Below the pieces are notes generated by a model. It saw nothing but the letters and a program-made list of their open reading frames with translations. It had not been told where the DNA came from and did not search any database. Shown piece after piece: positions 39,637-41,083 of a stretch of 41,083 bases of DNA; position 1 is the first letter of the stretch, and each line of letters opens with the position of its first letter. The stretch comes from Oleispira sp. Lineage in GTDB: Bacteria; Pseudomonadota; Gammaproteobacteria; Pseudomonadales; Oceanobacteraceae. The position numbers were made by a program, and so were the translations under genes. The stretch lies in the NCBI GenBank assembly GCA_016765295.1, contig JAESQF010000036.1:89737-130819 (forward strand), in the 5' to 3' direction.

Positions 39637-40977
39637 CTAGTGCTCATGCTCGTGATCATGCCCTTCGCCAGCGATACCGACCCAAGCCACATGCTTCGGG
39701 GTAAAAGGTAAGCTGATTGGCTCTTCTATTTCTTGATGTTCAAGATTAACCACAACGATCTGGTTATTGATTGCATCAGTAATATAAACATCTTCACCCG
39801 ATTTACTTGATGTGATACTGACATGCCCATGACCTTCAAACTCTGGCAAAGCACTCAATACTTTGATCTCGATAAGGTGTTTGAAGTTATCTTGAGCATC
39901 CAATAAATGCAGGCCGCCTGATTTGTTCAAAACCATCAAGATCTCACCTTCATCGTCCATTTTTGCCGTGCTGTATTCTGCTTCTGCCCCTATGTCTGTT
40001 CCGTCTCTCCAATCAACAAACTCCATTTTATCATTTTCATGATTATCTGGATCAAGAGTAACCGCATATAATTCGCCACGCGCCCAGCCAGCGACTAAAT
40101 TACTGTCAGAAAAACCAGAGAAACCACCAATACGAGCGCCTTCGGCCATGCCAGCAGGATTATCAATTTTAGTCGTACTGAATTGATCTCCATCTTGATG
40201 AACCACTAGAACACCATCTGAACAACCAAAGATACTCGCATCTTCGGTAGAAAAACCACCGTGTAACAATGGGCAAAGCTCTTCAAAGCGCTCTACAAAT
40301 TCGTAACCACCACTATTGCTGTTGAATTTATACAGCTCTACTTGATCAGGTAGTACCGCGTGGCTGGCATCGGGGGCACGATAGGTAGAAATTAAAAAGT
40401 CACCTCTTGGCTCTGCGACACCGTGCATTGCATTCGAAAGTTCTAAAGATCGAACATTATTATTTAATATTTCATCGTCATCAAAGTCGGCAATACTCGC
40501 CATTAATCCTTGATCACCTTCGCCATCAAAGAAAAATGCCGAACGAGATTCGTTATTGCGATGGTGAGTTGGGCGCACACCGTCTAATGTCTGAGCTAGC
40601 ATTGACGGATTTTTTTCATAAGGGTGCAGGTGATCCCCATGGTCTTCTTGATATAGACCACCATCCAATACCTGCACTTGGTTTTGATCGCGCTGCGCCA
40701 CTAACGCAAAACGTGATTGCGGTGAGGCATATAATCCACTTGCTGGATTATCTAAACTAAAGCGCTCAATCAAACTGCCATCTGTAGAGTTTAAAATAGC
40801 CAGTTCAGAACTTTCTGCAGCGGTAACGACTAAACGCCCAGTACTACTGATATCAAATTCATCTGCCTGATGTGCATCGGTTTTATTATCACTGCCATCT
40901 TTACACGCGCTTAATAGCACAACGGTAGCCAATAACGGAATGGCTCTTTTAGCCGTTCTTATAGTCATTGTGATCAT
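39637..40977 (-). CDS. AztD-like zinc-binding beta-propeller lipoprotein
   Basis: The 446-residue protein has a lipobox LSAC (cysteine near residue 25) followed by a beta-propeller with repeated blades such as GRLVVTAAESSELAILN and SRFALVAQRDQNQVQVLDGG. The segment LYQEDHGDHLHPYEKNPSM and then the FFFDGEGDQG motif are those of periplasmic AztD zinc chaperones. The C-terminus is His-rich (GEGHDHEHEH), which can bind zinc. In AztABCD systems it delivers zinc to the binding protein. No transporter is in the window; it may lie beyond the end. AAGGA precedes the ATG, and the (TTTTAG)14 repeat lies directly upstream. Confidence 0.8.
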   Translation of the reverse strand: MITMTIRTAKRAIPLLATVVLLSACKDGSDNKTDAHQADEFDISSTGRLVVTAAESSELAILNSTDGSLIERFSLDNPASGLYASPQSRFALVAQRDQNQVQVLDGGLYQEDHGDHLHPYEKNPSMLAQTLDGVRPTHHRNNESRSAFFFDGEGDQGLMASIADFDDDEILNNNVRSLELSNAMHGVAEPRGDFLISTYRAPDASHAVLPDQVELYKFNSNSGGYEFVERFEELCPLLHGGFSTEDASIFGCSDGVLVVHQDGDQFSTTKIDNPAGMAEGARIGGFSGFSDSNLVAGWARGELYAVTLDPDNHENDKMEFVDWRDGTDIGAEAEYSTAKMDDEGEILMVLNKSGGLHLLDAQDNFKHLIEIKVLSALPEFEGHGHVSITSSKSGEDVYITDAINNQIVVVNLEHQEIEEPISLPFTPKHVAWVGIAGEGHDHEHEH

Positions 40978-40988
40978 TTACTTTTCCT

Positions 40989-41072
40989 TTTTAGTTTTAG
41001 TTTTAGTTTTAGTTTTAGTTTTAGTTTTAGTTTTAGTTTTAGTTTTAGTTTTAGTTTTAGTTTTAGTTTTAG
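40989..41072. repeat. (TTTTAG)14 hexanucleotide microsatellite
   Basis: Fourteen perfect tandem copies of TTTTAG occupy 40989-41072, ending eleven bases before the window end and twelve bases before the AztD-like start codon (minus strand (CTAAAA)14). It lies upstream of the Shine-Dalgarno. Copy-number slippage would change the promoter-to-start spacing of this gene. Confidence 0.97.
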
Positions 41073-41083
41073 TTTTTTTAAAA

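Noticed and set aside
40989-41072. TTTTAG repeat considered as a telomere-like or assembly-end artefact
   Set aside because: The unit resembles some eukaryotic telomeres, but it is directly upstream of a clear bacterial gene and inside a bacterial locus. An assembly artefact at the window end cannot be fully excluded.

Overview
The window reads as chromosomal DNA of a free-living, probably marine gammaproteobacterium with moderate AT content. The evidence is a gammaproteobacterial housekeeping set (ZapE, VF530-type protein, Ahr-type and Tas-type reductases, NemA-type ene-reductase, FldB flavodoxin, Map with a ParD-like partner), many solitary regulators and c-di-GMP enzymes, and lipid-directed enzymes (desaturase-reductase fusion, secreted family I.5-like lipase). 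I would not name a genus from sequence alone. I found no tRNA, rRNA, CRISPR array, prophage or insertion sequence.

Layout. 1-6430: an HD/HDOD-like protein cut by the window edge, a repeat-containing surface lipoprotein, an Ahr aldehyde reductase, a membrane diguanylate cyclase whose last part is frameshifted at an (AT)n run, and two decayed genes (a monooxygenase stub and a GlxA-type regulator pseudogene). 6549-9079: an exported AOC-barrel-like protein whose Shine-Dalgarno lies in an inverted repeat, then convergent zapE and a VF530 gene. 9181-12287: a three-part desaturase/ferredoxin-reductase/[2Fe-2S] fusion divergent from an AraC regulator, with a two-copy direct-repeat operator candidate between them. 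12353-17538: LysE exporter, Tas and its HTH partner, LysR divergent from NemA, and a VOC protein. 17593-19498: an exported lipoprotein flanked by three gene remnants not visible as long ORFs. 19509-24019: solute-binding protein, solitary CysC, an outer-membrane-like protein, an M48 peptidase fused to a pilin-like domain, a small cysteine-rich protein and a CBS-pair protein.

The most interesting part is 24175-28227: a perfect FNR/ANR-type palindrome, then six co-directional genes ending at an intrinsic terminator. They encode an unknown basic protein with a possible winged-helix end, a Ras/MglA-like small GTPase, a probable divergent roadblock-like protein, a canonical roadblock/LC7 protein, an Aer-like PAS protein, and a PhnD-like ligand-binding protein with no signal peptide. 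I read this as a cytoplasmic GTPase signalling module that may sense redox state and a small ligand. The output is unknown.

28226-41083: map with its ParD-like partner, a MASE2-GGEEF diguanylate cyclase, YkgJ-type and membrane proteins, a lipase-lipoprotein pair, an AraC gene, a TetR-led operon with an AarF/UbiB-like kinase and three small membrane proteins, an FldB flavodoxin with a Fur-box candidate, and an AztD-like zinc-binding lipoprotein preceded by 14 perfect TTTTAG hexamers.
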